DNA from: Daejeonia sp002484105
GTDB lineage: Bacteria; Bacteroidota; Bacteroidia; Flavobacteriales; Weeksellaceae
Direction of reading: 5' to 3'
Length of the DNA stretch: 64,000 bases
Assembly: GCF_051175565.1 (NCBI RefSeq)
Contig: NZ_CP195105.1
Location: 1,302,001 to 1,366,000, forward strand
Shown here: positions 1 to 8,728 of the stretch, piece by piece
Layout of the letters: each line of letters begins with the position of its first letter
How positions within the stretch are numbered: position 1 is the stretch's first letter
Made by a program: the position numbers and the translations under genes
Notes under the pieces: generated by a model
The model's input: the letters and a program-made list of their open reading frames with translations, nothing else
Database searches by the model: none
What the model was told of the DNA's origin: nothing

Positions 1-183
1 GCGATTGTAATTATCGGGGGATTGTTGTCGTCACTGTTTCTCACCCTGATTATTGTTCCGGTAGTGTATTATATACTGGTAGGCCTGGAAGAACGGTTTT
101 TCAGACATAAAAACAAGGATTATGATGCTCTGATGGTGGAAAAGTACGAACACCTCCATCCGGATGAAGAAATAAAGTTTTAA
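1..183 (+). CDS. RND family efflux transporter permease, C-terminal end (partial)
   Basis: The window opens inside a reading frame of 60 codons that ends at a TAA. The first third is a hydrophobic helix with the GGLLSSLFLTLIIVP pattern typical of the last transmembrane segment of AcrB/CusA-type RND pumps. It is followed by a charged cytoplasmic tail ending EEIKF. Family members export drugs or metals across the envelope using the proton gradient. Only the tail is visible, so the substrate cannot be judged. The gene runs toward a shared hairpin terminator just downstream and appears unrelated to the xylan locus. Confidence 0.75.
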   Translation, partial: AIVIIGGLLSSLFLTLIIVPVVYYILVGLEERFFRHKNKDYDALMVEKYEHLHPDEEIKF

Positions 184-209
184 TTTAAAGTTAGTGTTGT
201 TTAACACAA

Positions 210-238
210 AAAAGCGCTTCCGTTGTGGAGGCGCTTTT
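210..238. terminator. Bidirectional intrinsic terminator
   Basis: A 12-bp stem (210-221 with 227-238, one G-T pair) has a 5-base loop, with A-runs on the left arm and T-runs on the right. It lies between two convergent genes, the RND pump and the ABC ATPase, and can serve both. Confidence 0.85.
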
Positions 239-262
239 TGTTTGGGAGTAATGATATTACGT

Positions 263-970
263 TTATTCTGTTGCGGTCATGGTATAATGCTGGAAGGCTT
301 CTTCGAGACTGCTGTACCGGTCGCGAAACTCCTCAATCGGAGAATCCTGCATAATTTTGCCCTGATGGATCAGGATGACACGTGAGCACAATGCTTCCAC
401 TTCCTGCATAATATGGGTGGAGAGGATGACGGTTTTGCTTTTACCAATATTGCGGATGACGTTTCGGATTTCGATAATCTGGTTGGGATCCAGTCCATTG
501 GTAGGTTCGTCAAGGATCAGAAGATCGGGTTGATGAATAATGGCCTGTGCAAGCCCTACACGCTGCTTGTAGCCCTTGGAAAGCTGTCCGGTTTTCTTGT
601 TTTTTTCGGGGGTGATGCCGACAAGGTCAATTACTTCTGTAACTCTTGATTTTGGAATATGGTGAAGTTCTGCAACGAAATTCAGATATTCGGTAATGTA
701 CATATCCAAATAGAGCGGATTGTTTTCTGGCAAAAAGCCAATATTCTTCTTGCTTTCTGTTTCGTTTCCGGTAATATCTTTCCCGTTGAAGAGGATTTGG
801 CCTTCATCAATCTTCAGAGCACCGACAATAGATTTCATCAAAGTAGATTTTCCTGCGCCGTTTGGGCCGAGAAGTCCTATAATTTCGTTCTTTTTGATGG
901 AAATATTCACTTGATCCAGAGCTGTCTGGCCGTCAAATTTTTTGGTAAGACTGATGATTTCTAAAGGCAT
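263..970 (-). CDS. ABC transporter ATP-binding protein, GldA-like
   Basis: A 235-residue ABC ATPase. Walker A GPNGAGKST lies at residues 35-43, the ABC signature LSKGYKQ at 130-136, Walker B LLILDEPT at 150-157 and the switch histidine at 186. The PENNPLYLDMYITEYL stretch around residues 81-96 is characteristic of the GldA branch, the ATPase associated with flavobacterial gliding. This protein is shorter than typical GldA (about 300 residues), so the name is only a likeness. It would energise an inner-membrane export complex, but no permease partner is in the window. It has its own promoter-like element just upstream and is not part of the sugar locus. Confidence 0.85.
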   Translation of the reverse strand: MPLEIISLTKKFDGQTALDQVNISIKKNEIIGLLGPNGAGKSTLMKSIVGALKIDEGQILFNGKDITGNETESKKNIGFLPENNPLYLDMYITEYLNFVAELHHIPKSRVTEVIDLVGITPEKNKKTGQLSKGYKQRVGLAQAIIHQPDLLILDEPTNGLDPNQIIEIRNVIRNIGKSKTVILSTHIMQEVEALCSRVILIHQGKIMQDSPIEEFRDRYSSLEEAFQHYTMTATE

Positions 971-984
971 TTCCTATTTTTGTA

Positions 985-992
985 CAAATGTA
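985..992 (-). promoter_or_regulatory. Bacteroidota -7 promoter element for the ABC ATPase gene
   Basis: Read on the minus strand this is TACATTTG, an exact match to TAnnTTTG, 15 bases upstream of the ATG at 970. No clear -33 TTTG was found at the usual distance, so the assignment is probable rather than certain. Confidence 0.5.
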
Positions 993-1024
993 AAAAAAAA
1001 GAGAAACCCATTGCTGAATTTCTC
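992..1024 (-). terminator. Terminator of the minus-strand xylan operon
   Basis: On the minus strand GAGAAATTC pairs with GGGTTTCTC (9 bp, two G-T wobbles, 6-base loop) and is followed by nine T. It lies about 110 bases past the GH67 stop and overlaps the promoter of the next gene. Apart from this hairpin and the promoter element, the 971-1133 gap shows nothing notable. Confidence 0.65.
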
Positions 1025-1133
1025 CTGAAAGTGTTCTTGGTGAATCATTTTTAAACATTTTTATAGAATCTCTTTTCCCTGAACGATACCCAAAATATGA
1101 TCTGAGTATTGGTTGAAGGATGATGGCATAAGC

Positions 1134-3173
1134 CTAATTGTGATGTCCCATATTCAGTTTTATTTTTTTCAGGTCATCCAGGTTGTGCACGGGACGTTCA
1201 ATATCATAAGGGATAGGCTGTTTCGAAAAGGTTTGGAAATACAGAAGGCAGGCATCTTTCCACCATACGGCATCGCGGGCTTGGGTTTTTAGCCGTGTCT
1301 GCACTTCCGTGAATCGCTGTGCATCGATATAGGGTGCCATACGATCCCACAGTTTCTGGTATTCGCGTACATTCTTTACTCCGGTATCATATTTATAGCA
1401 AAGTTCTTCCCAGAGTGTTTTTCCGTCCTTCATACGGTAGTTCCAGGGTACATGATGAAACCATAAAATAAGATTTTCCGGACAGGTTTTGATATTGCCG
1501 TATATTTCATTCAGTGGCGAAAAATATTGTGATATTGCATTACTTCCGGTGTTGGTTCTGTCGAATCCGATGCCTTCAGAATCTGCCTGATGATAATAGA
1601 CGGGCGACCAGTCCGGGCGTCCTTCTTTGTAGTCGCCCCAGGGTTCTGGACCATAGTGGTGTCCTGCGGCAAAAATATGGTGAAGTCCTAAAGGCATCAT
1701 ATAATCCACCGCGGTTTCGCGGGAAGTAAGCATCATGTTTTTTACCGGAGCGAGGAATCTGGGATTGTCTGTAAATGTCATTTTGATCCATTCATCGGCA
1801 ATCTGCTCAGAAGTGAGATCGGGATTCCATGCAAGTCGTCCAAAGGCATACCAGTTGGCTTGTGCAAATTCATGTCCTGTCCAGTTTGGGTCTTCTCCGA
1901 CATTTGCTACCGCTGAGATTGCCGTGATTTTTGCCTTGTGAAGACTTCCATCAGTAATGCGGGCAACTGTAGAACCTTTTCCATAGGCATAGGTATCACT
2001 GTCAAGGGTTTCCTTGAAAAGTGGTGCCAGAAAAACAAGATGGTTGGAGAAGCCGAGATATTCCTGTGTGATTTGGAATTCAACCATTTCAGCGGTTTTT
2101 CGAAGTGCTCCAAAAAGCGGGTTGAATGGTTCGCGTGGCTGGAAATCAATCGGTCCGTTTTTGATCTGAATAATCACATTGTCGCGGAATTTTCCGTCGA
2201 GTGGGACAAATTCCAGATACGCCTGTTTGGCACGGTCTTCTTTGCTCGGACTATAAACAAATGCGCGCCACATCACGATCCCTCCATAGGGTTTCAGGGC
2301 ATCGGCGAGCATGTTTGCACCATCGGCATGCGTTCTGCCATAATCTTGTGGGCCGGGTTGGCCTTCCGAATTGGCTTTAACCAGAAAACCGCCGAAATCA
2401 GGGATCAATTGATAGATTTCATGAGTCTTTTCTTTCCACCAGTGCTTTACCTCTTTGTTCAAAGGATCCGAATTTTGCAGATGGCTGAGTATTTTAGGTG
2501 AAGAAAAATTGACAGAAAGATAAACTTTGATACCATAAGGCCGGAATATACCGGCAATAGTTTTCACTTTTTCAAGGTAATCGGTACGCAGCATTTCCGG
2601 AGAAGCATTTACATTGTTCAGGACGACTGCGTTGATCCCGACAGAAGCGTTGGCACGGGCATATTCTTCATATCTTGGCGAAATTTTATCCGGAAGTTCT
2701 TCCCATTTCCAAAGAGAATGTCCGGCATATCCGCGTTCAATAGTTCCGTCAAGGTTGTCCCAGTGGTTCAGGATTCGTACGTCGTATGCAGGTTTTTCGC
2801 GGATATTCAGTTGCGTGAGTGGTGCTTTTGTCTGCTGAAGCCTAAGAATGTGATAAACCCCATACAGCAATCCTGTATCTTTAGCAGAGGTGATGGTTAT
2901 TTTGTTTCTGTCAGAAATAATGGTATAGCCCTCTTTCAAGCCGCTCAACGATTTGCTGATCCGAAGTTCCACGGACTGTCCCTGCCAGTAACGCATTAGT
3001 TCGCGGCTGGCAATGTGGAGTGTGGGACTGCTGTTTTTAACGAAGATTTTATCAGCAGAAATTCCTTTTTTGTTCTCAGGAAACCGTAACCACAGCTGGC
3101 TGCCGTCATCAGCACTCAGGCGGCAGGAGAATATCAGCAACAGAGCGAGTATATGCTTGCTTAAGATTTTCAT
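1134..3173 (-). CDS. aguA: GH67 alpha-glucuronidase
   Basis: A 679-residue protein matching GH67 along its whole length. These inverting enzymes remove (4-O-methyl-)glucuronic acid from the non-reducing terminal xylose of aldouronic acids. The family's three catalytic acids are visible: the general acid Glu270 in NSEGQPGP, Asp343 in NGPIDFQ and Glu371 in TQEYLGF. An N-terminal hydrophobic signal of about 20 residues is present. A Cys in IFSC could make it a lipoprotein, but the lipobox is poor. It is the last gene of the seven-gene minus-strand operon, 51 bases after the GH43 gene. It partly overlaps in role with the GH115 glucuronidase that is disrupted elsewhere in this window, although GH115 can also attack internal residues. 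Confidence 0.95.
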   Translation of the reverse strand: MKILSKHILALLLIFSCRLSADDGSQLWLRFPENKKGISADKIFVKNSSPTLHIASRELMRYWQGQSVELRISKSLSGLKEGYTIISDRNKITITSAKDTGLLYGVYHILRLQQTKAPLTQLNIREKPAYDVRILNHWDNLDGTIERGYAGHSLWKWEELPDKISPRYEEYARANASVGINAVVLNNVNASPEMLRTDYLEKVKTIAGIFRPYGIKVYLSVNFSSPKILSHLQNSDPLNKEVKHWWKEKTHEIYQLIPDFGGFLVKANSEGQPGPQDYGRTHADGANMLADALKPYGGIVMWRAFVYSPSKEDRAKQAYLEFVPLDGKFRDNVIIQIKNGPIDFQPREPFNPLFGALRKTAEMVEFQITQEYLGFSNHLVFLAPLFKETLDSDTYAYGKGSTVARITDGSLHKAKITAISAVANVGEDPNWTGHEFAQANWYAFGRLAWNPDLTSEQIADEWIKMTFTDNPRFLAPVKNMMLTSRETAVDYMMPLGLHHIFAAGHHYGPEPWGDYKEGRPDWSPVYYHQADSEGIGFDRTNTGSNAISQYFSPLNEIYGNIKTCPENLILWFHHVPWNYRMKDGKTLWEELCYKYDTGVKNVREYQKLWDRMAPYIDAQRFTEVQTRLKTQARDAVWWKDACLLYFQTFSKQPIPYDIERPVHNLDDLKKIKLNMGHHN

Positions 3174-3224
3174 TGTTAAATGGCTTTTGGAAGGTGGCTT
3201 TTTACTGATTTGTCTTTTTGAAGG

Positions 3225-4187
3225 TTATTGTCCTTCTATGGTTTTTATTTTTCCGTTTTCGTCGTATTCCAGTTCGATGACTTTCATGCTGCGCAACCAG
3301 GTCTGTCCGCCGCTGGGAACGGAATCATGAAAAAAAAGATACCATTTCCCCTGATATTCCACGATGCTGTGATGGGTTGTCCATCCCACGACTGGTGTTA
3401 GAATTTCCCCCTCAAAAATAAACGGCCCGTATGGACTGTCTCCGGTGGCGTAGCATAAAAGGTGTGTATCTCCGGTGGAGTAGGAGAAATAATATTTTCC
3501 GTTATATTTATGCATCCAGGAGGCTTCAAAAAAACGGTGTTTGTCACCATGCAGCAGAGGATTTCCATCTTTATCCAGGATGATTACCTCTCGGGGGGCT
3601 TCAGCAAATTCCAGCATGTCATCACTCAGAAGGGCCACTCTGGAAGGGAGCGCTGGTTCGTTATCTTCAGGAAGTTGTGCACATTCCAATGCTTTATTAT
3701 TTCGGTATCGCTGTAGCTGTCCACCCCAGATTCCCCCAAAATACAGATAATATTTTCCATTATCTTCAAAGATGCACGGGTCTATGCTGTAGCTGCCGTC
3801 TATCGGTTTTTTTTCCGGCACAAAAGGACCATACGGATGTTCGCTGATGGCAACACCTATCCTGAAAATGTCATTTTTGTCCTTCAGTGGAAAGTACATG
3901 TAGTATTTGCCGTTTTTGCAGGCTACATCACAGTCCCAAAGCTGACGCCCTGCCCACGGAATGTCTTCTGTACGCAATACAATACCGTGATCGGTAATAT
4001 TTCCGTTTTCTACATCGTCCAAGGAAAATACATGGTAATCCTTCATGTCGAAATGATCGCCGTTGTCATTTTCTGCAATGCCACTTTCCCAGTCATGTGA
4101 CGGATAAATATAGATTTTGCCTTCAAAAACATGGGCAGAAGGATCCGCCATATAATCATTGGGTACGAGATATTTTGCTTTTTTCAT
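3225..4187 (-). CDS. GH43 family beta-xylosidase / alpha-L-arabinofuranosidase (intracellular type)
   Basis: A 320-residue single-domain five-bladed GH43 enzyme. The three catalytic acids are the general base Asp15 in ADPS, the pKa modulator Asp136 in SIDP and the general acid Glu221 in FEAS. There is no signal peptide: the catalytic base is only 15 residues from the start, so there is no room for one. It is therefore predicted to be cytoplasmic, hydrolysing xylo- or arabinoxylo-oligosaccharides after import, which fits the GPH symporter encoded two genes upstream in the same operon. Xylosidase versus arabinofuranosidase activity cannot be decided from the sequence. Confidence 0.9.
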   Translation of the reverse strand: MKKAKYLVPNDYMADPSAHVFEGKIYIYPSHDWESGIAENDNGDHFDMKDYHVFSLDDVENGNITDHGIVLRTEDIPWAGRQLWDCDVACKNGKYYMYFPLKDKNDIFRIGVAISEHPYGPFVPEKKPIDGSYSIDPCIFEDNGKYYLYFGGIWGGQLQRYRNNKALECAQLPEDNEPALPSRVALLSDDMLEFAEAPREVIILDKDGNPLLHGDKHRFFEASWMHKYNGKYYFSYSTGDTHLLCYATGDSPYGPFIFEGEILTPVVGWTTHHSIVEYQGKWYLFFHDSVPSGGQTWLRSMKVIELEYDENGKIKTIEGQ

Positions 4188-4220
4188 TGTTATATTGATT
4201 TTATCGTCTTTTGATTGTGG

Positions 4221-5348
4221 TTATTTCTGTTCTTCGGCAAGCCTGATAATTTTCTTTACCAAAGGTTTTTCCTGGTAATTCCGGTCAAAAAGTAATGGAT
4301 AATCGGTCCTACCGTGCACCGGGAAGTTGTTTTTCCAGGAATCGGTGTCGGCGACGCCCCAAACGGTGACGCGCTCTATCTTGTCGTGATGTTTCAGAAA
4401 GAGGCGGAAGAAATCCAGATAGCGGTTTTCCCATTCCGTTTCAATGTTTTTCGGAAGTCCGTGGGTATAAGGGTTTATTTCTTCACGATATGCAATGGTA
4501 TCCGATATATTGGCGGTCATTTTTCCCGGATTGGGAAGCGGGCTGATATCCAGTTCGGTGATGTTGACCTTCACTCCCGCAGCAGCATAATCGACAATGG
4601 CAGTTTCGTATTCCTTTATCAATGGTCCGTCCATGCCCAGGTGTGCCTGCATTCCTACAGCATCTATGCGCAATCCTTTCGATTTCAGTTTTTTGATGAG
4701 TTGGATTACCGTTTCTTTCTTTGCGGGATACCATTCGTTGTAGTCGTTATAATAAAGTTCCGCACTGGGATCGGCTTCGTGTGCATACTGGAATGCCAGC
4801 GGAATAAACTCTTCTCCGAGAATTTCGTAGAATTTGCTTTTTCGGTAAGTGCCGTCTTCAAGGATAGCCTCATTGACGACATCCCAGCCTTTGATGCGCC
4901 CTTTATATCTTGACATTACAGTGGTGATATGGTTCTTCATGCGCTGTTTCAGCACTTCAGGACTGACATCTTTGCCAACATTATCTGTGAAAAACCATCT
5001 TGGCGCCTGCGAATGCCAGATTAAGGTGTGCCCGATAATGAACATATTGTTCTGTTCTCCGAAGTCCACGAAACGGTCTGCATCTTCAAAATGGAACGCG
5101 CCTTCTCGCGGCTGCAGATACATGCTTTTCATGCAGTTTTCTGCAACAATGGAATTAAACTGTTTTTTTATGATATCAACGGATTTTTTGTCTTTCCCAT
5201 AAATCTGCGGCAAATTCATGGCGGTCCCCATGTAGAAATCATTTTTCAGTGCCGTTTTCAAGGTTTTGGAATCCGGATGTAGTGCTGTACATGCGGAGAC
5301 AGCTGCCAGCCCTGCAGCAAGCAGGATATGGATTATGTTCTTTTTCAT
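4221..5348 (-). CDS. GH10 endo-1,4-beta-xylanase, lipoprotein
   Basis: A 375-residue GH10 xylanase that cleaves the xylan backbone with retention of configuration. The signal peptide ends in a lipobox (AVSAC, Cys20), so it is membrane-anchored. The catalytic acid/base is Glu160 in WDVVNEA and the nucleophile is Glu265 in ITELDI. The substrate-site motifs GHTLIWHSQ and WGVADTDSW are also present. It consists of one catalytic domain without a carbohydrate-binding module. It lies between the symporter and the signal-less GH43 in a tight operon with gaps of 10 and 33 bases. Confidence 0.95.
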   Translation of the reverse strand: MKKNIIHILLAAGLAAVSACTALHPDSKTLKTALKNDFYMGTAMNLPQIYGKDKKSVDIIKKQFNSIVAENCMKSMYLQPREGAFHFEDADRFVDFGEQNNMFIIGHTLIWHSQAPRWFFTDNVGKDVSPEVLKQRMKNHITTVMSRYKGRIKGWDVVNEAILEDGTYRKSKFYEILGEEFIPLAFQYAHEADPSAELYYNDYNEWYPAKKETVIQLIKKLKSKGLRIDAVGMQAHLGMDGPLIKEYETAIVDYAAAGVKVNITELDISPLPNPGKMTANISDTIAYREEINPYTHGLPKNIETEWENRYLDFFRLFLKHHDKIERVTVWGVADTDSWKNNFPVHGRTDYPLLFDRNYQEKPLVKKIIRLAEEQK

Positions 5349-5358
5349 TTTTTTCGGA

Positions 5359-6774
5359 TTAAGAATTTAGGTGACGTTGCTCAATTTCCATATTGATTTT
5401 GTCGATGACATCATCTTCAAGTTCGTATCGGGAGATGATGACCATGGCTATGATCAGGAGTAATGCCGGGATGATGGCCACCAGCCAGAGAATTCCCTGC
5501 TCTGCCAGCGGCGACTGCGAAATGGCATTTTTTTCGTCAAAATGTACCATGGCAAGAACAAAGCCCGGTACGACACCGCCCAGCGCCATCCCGGCTTTAA
5601 AGAAAATCCCGGTCAGCGCATTTACAATTCCGGAAATACGTTTGCCGGTAGTATATTCTCCGAAGGATATTACTTCAGGCACCAGTGCCCACATATATCC
5701 GGTAGCCACGATGACACCGGTAGACTTGATGAACTGTGCGAGAAGAACCAGCCAGACTTCGTTTTTGAGTGCAGGAATTACGGAAATAACGTACAGCATG
5801 CCCATTCCCAGAATGGCAATCGTCAGGAAGACATAGAACATTTTCTTCTTTCCGATCATCTTTTTAATGGCCGGTACCATCGGCATGAAAATAAAGGCAG
5901 GGATAGAACCCAGTGCTGCAAAATAAGGAAGCATATCCGGCGCATGAACGTTATAAATCATATAATATGATCCTGCAGAGTTTCCGATGGCCATCATGGC
6001 AAAAGCCGTGATAAAGAAAAATGCCAGAATACGCAGCGGCCGATTGTGTCTGAATTCATTCCATAGATCAGAAACCTTCACATCCAGCATGTCTTCATCA
6101 TTCATTACTACACGTTCTTTGGTTTGCGTAAAACAGAAAATCAGCAGTGCAAGCCCGATTACGGCATAGATGGTCATGGTCATAAACCACGCATTTCCGG
6201 AAACCGAAGAATTGATTTTTCCATCCGGGGAAAATGTTTTTACCAGAATCGGAATTCCGTATGCAACCGCCAGGCCGCCAACGTTGGCGAGGAACATTCG
6301 TACAGAGGTCAGTTTGGTGATTTCGTCGGTATCGCGGGTAAGAGAAGCGTTCAGTGCGCCATAGGGAACATTGATGAGTGTATAACACATGGACAATCCG
6401 ACATAGGTAATATAGGCATAGACCAGTGATCCGGAAAAGCCGTTCCAGAAACATAAAATAGCAAAACCTGTTAGCGGAATGCCTCCCAGAACAAGATAAG
6501 AACGGTATTTTCCCCATTTAGGGTTATGTTTGTCAACGTATGCGCCGACAAGCGGATCCCATACAACATCAACAAGGCGGACAATCAGGAACATTACCGC
6601 TGCCGTTGCCGCAGGAAGGCCGTAAACATTGGTATAGAAAATCAGCAGATATTGTGCTACAGTCTGATAGATAAGGTTTTGCGCAAGATCGCCGGAACCA
6701 AATCCGAGGCGCTGCAGCCAGGAAAGTTTGTAAAATCCCTTGGATTCGGTGAGGGCCGGAGTGATTGTATTCAT
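5359..6774 (-). CDS. GPH-family sugar:cation symporter (MFS)
   Basis: A 471-residue polytopic membrane protein with about twelve hydrophobic segments. The DLAQNL stretch after the first loop and WDPLVGAYVDKHNPKWGKYR match the glycoside-pentoside-hexuronide:cation symporters (MelB/XynB/XylP type). It would carry xylosides or aldouronates across the inner membrane driven by H+ or Na+. The operon context, with a signal-less GH43 and GH67, supports a xylo-oligosaccharide or pentoside substrate, but the cargo is inferred. Confidence 0.9.
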   Translation of the reverse strand: MNTITPALTESKGFYKLSWLQRLGFGSGDLAQNLIYQTVAQYLLIFYTNVYGLPAATAAVMFLIVRLVDVVWDPLVGAYVDKHNPKWGKYRSYLVLGGIPLTGFAILCFWNGFSGSLVYAYITYVGLSMCYTLINVPYGALNASLTRDTDEITKLTSVRMFLANVGGLAVAYGIPILVKTFSPDGKINSSVSGNAWFMTMTIYAVIGLALLIFCFTQTKERVVMNDEDMLDVKVSDLWNEFRHNRPLRILAFFFITAFAMMAIGNSAGSYYMIYNVHAPDMLPYFAALGSIPAFIFMPMVPAIKKMIGKKKMFYVFLTIAILGMGMLYVISVIPALKNEVWLVLLAQFIKSTGVIVATGYMWALVPEVISFGEYTTGKRISGIVNALTGIFFKAGMALGGVVPGFVLAMVHFDEKNAISQSPLAEQGILWLVAIIPALLLIIAMVIISRYELEDDVIDKINMEIEQRHLNS

Positions 6775-6789
6775 AGATTGATTTGTTTT

Positions 6790-8718
6790 TTATGGTCGGT
6801 TTGTTGATTCTGTAGTGAAAGGTGATGCAGGCAGGCCTTGGATATTGGTCAGGTTTCCATTCGGATTGTCGGCCCAATCGTAGCGTACTGCTGTTGGCGT
6901 TGCGGTTTCTGCATTCCAGACTACGATGTTTTTACCTTGGATTTCTGCTTCGGCCCATCTCCATGTTCCCATTTCATCTTTAACGGAAAATCCTTTCAGT
7001 TTTCCTGGATTCTTAAAATGATCTGTTTCTCGTTTGAAGGAAAGAATGACTTTGTTTCCGTTTTTTTTCATGGACTGATAGATGGGTCCGTCTGCAACAA
7101 TATTTTTTCCGTATGCTATTTTTTCGGCCTGAAGTGCCAGTCTGTCGCCTACTGTTTTCTTATTGAGCGGATGAATGTCATTCCATTCTCCAATATCGAT
7201 GGCTACGGCAAGTCCTGTGTTGGGGACATGCAGCGAAACCTGTCTTTGCGCCTCCCGAAGTGCTGCCCAGTTGCTTTCTTCAGGTATTGTTTTGTTTTCC
7301 ATAAAATTGGCCAGCTGAACGATCAGGAAAGGCATGTCTTTTTCGTTCCATTTGTTTCTCCAGTCAAGGATCATGGTGGTCAGTAAATCCTGATATTCCT
7401 GTGGTTTTCCCGTATTGCTTTCCCCCTGATACCAGATCGTACCTTTTATTTTATAATTCAGAAGTGGGTTGATCATGGCATTGTAGAGTCCGGTGGGCAT
7501 CCAGCGGATAAAGGTTTGTCCGGGTGCCATATGTTCCATTTTAGCACCGGTTTTATATTTCCAAATCCCCGTCAGATCATATTTTTTTCCGTTTATTTCC
7601 AGATAATAGGGTTTGTCCGGTACAAACTGTCCGCGTCCGCTTCCGTTGATGACTCGTACAGCGATGATGTTTTTGCCCTCTTTCAGAATGCCGGAAGGAA
7701 TTTTATACCAGCGTGGGGGATATTCGTAAGTGGTATTGCCGATTTTTTTTCCGTTGATATATACAACATCCGCATCCTTTATTCTGCCAAGATTGAGAAA
7801 TGCGGCTGCACCGGCAGAGCCTTCAGGAAGCCTGATTTCTTTCCGGAACCAAACCGATCCTTCAAAAACGCCTTCCTTGTCCTGCCACGATCCGGGGACG
7901 TTCATATTGGTCCATTCTGCATCATTGAGATCCGGATTTTCCCAATGCTGCTGCAGGCCAATGTCGCGCTGGTCGAGTTCTGCATACCAGGCTCCGCTCA
8001 AGTCTCTCTCTGTTGTTTCTGTTTTGCGGATCAGTTCATCATTCTGCCATTTTTTTGCTTCTTCAATGTATTCCGGGTATTTTTTCAGAGATTCTGTGTC
8101 CATCCATGCCTGCACGGGAGAACCACCCAGACTGGAATGGATAATGCCGACAGGGATATGGTTGTCTTCCTGCAGTTTTTTCGCAAAAAAATAAGCGACA
8201 GCCGAAAAATTTGTGATGCTTTGTGGTGTGGTGATTTCCCATTTCCCGCCTTTCAGGTTTTGTTGGGGTGCTTTAAAATTATACTGTTGCGGAACAGTAA
8301 AAAATCTTATTTGGGTATTGTCGGCATTTTTAATTTCACTTTGATACAGAGGTGCTACACGATACATCGGAAGTTCCATATTGGATTGTCCGGATGCCAG
8401 CCAAACATCGCCGATGAGGATATCTTTAATGGTGATATTGTTGATTATCATGATAAATGGTCCGCCCGCCTTCATTGCAGGAAGCTGGGTTATCCAATGG
8501 CCTTGTGCATCGGCGGCAGTATGAAATTTTCTGTTGTTAAATTCAATATTTATTTTTTCTCCGGGATCTGCCGTTCCCCAGATATTAATATTGCGGTCAC
8601 GCTGGAGGACCATTCCGTCTGAAACCAACGCCGGAAGTTGTACTGTTGCCTTTGCCCAAACAGTGGACAAAAGCATGCATAGGAACATAAATGTCTGGAT
8701 AGGAAGTTTGCTTTTCAT
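6790..8718 (-). CDS. Sialate O-acetylesterase-like SGNH carbohydrate esterase (likely xylan acetyl esterase)
   Basis: A 642-residue secreted esterase of the SASA family. The catalytic serine is Ser112 in the LASGQSNME block. The Asp-x-His pair is Asp514/His516 in NDIHPLN. A GH2-like jelly-roll segment is inserted around residues 250-400 (WFRKEIRLP, DVVYINGKKIG). The frame is open further upstream to 8814, but that start would overlap the upstream gene. The ATG at 8718 begins a normal signal peptide (MKSKLPIQTFMFLCMLL) and leaves a 10-base gap, so it was chosen. In xylan loci such enzymes remove acetyl groups, but the true ester target is unproven. Confidence 0.85.
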   Translation of the reverse strand: MKSKLPIQTFMFLCMLLSTVWAKATVQLPALVSDGMVLQRDRNINIWGTADPGEKINIEFNNRKFHTAADAQGHWITQLPAMKAGGPFIMIINNITIKDILIGDVWLASGQSNMELPMYRVAPLYQSEIKNADNTQIRFFTVPQQYNFKAPQQNLKGGKWEITTPQSITNFSAVAYFFAKKLQEDNHIPVGIIHSSLGGSPVQAWMDTESLKKYPEYIEEAKKWQNDELIRKTETTERDLSGAWYAELDQRDIGLQQHWENPDLNDAEWTNMNVPGSWQDKEGVFEGSVWFRKEIRLPEGSAGAAAFLNLGRIKDADVVYINGKKIGNTTYEYPPRWYKIPSGILKEGKNIIAVRVINGSGRGQFVPDKPYYLEINGKKYDLTGIWKYKTGAKMEHMAPGQTFIRWMPTGLYNAMINPLLNYKIKGTIWYQGESNTGKPQEYQDLLTTMILDWRNKWNEKDMPFLIVQLANFMENKTIPEESNWAALREAQRQVSLHVPNTGLAVAIDIGEWNDIHPLNKKTVGDRLALQAEKIAYGKNIVADGPIYQSMKKNGNKVILSFKRETDHFKNPGKLKGFSVKDEMGTWRWAEAEIQGKNIVVWNAETATPTAVRYDWADNPNGNLTNIQGLPASPFTTESTNRP

Positions 8719-8728
8719 AGCTATATCA

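Noticed and set aside
263..970. ABC ATPase as a sugar importer ATPase for the locus
   Set aside because: The sequence resembles GldA and export-type ATPases. It lies beyond the operon terminator and no permease or binding protein accompanies it.
4314..4913. Long open frame opposite the GH10 gene (and similar antisense frames at 1938-2501, 7516-8622, 10929-11768, 11886-12797)
   Set aside because: They have no recognisable domains and lie wholly opposite strongly supported enzymes in favourable codon phase. They are treated as shadows.
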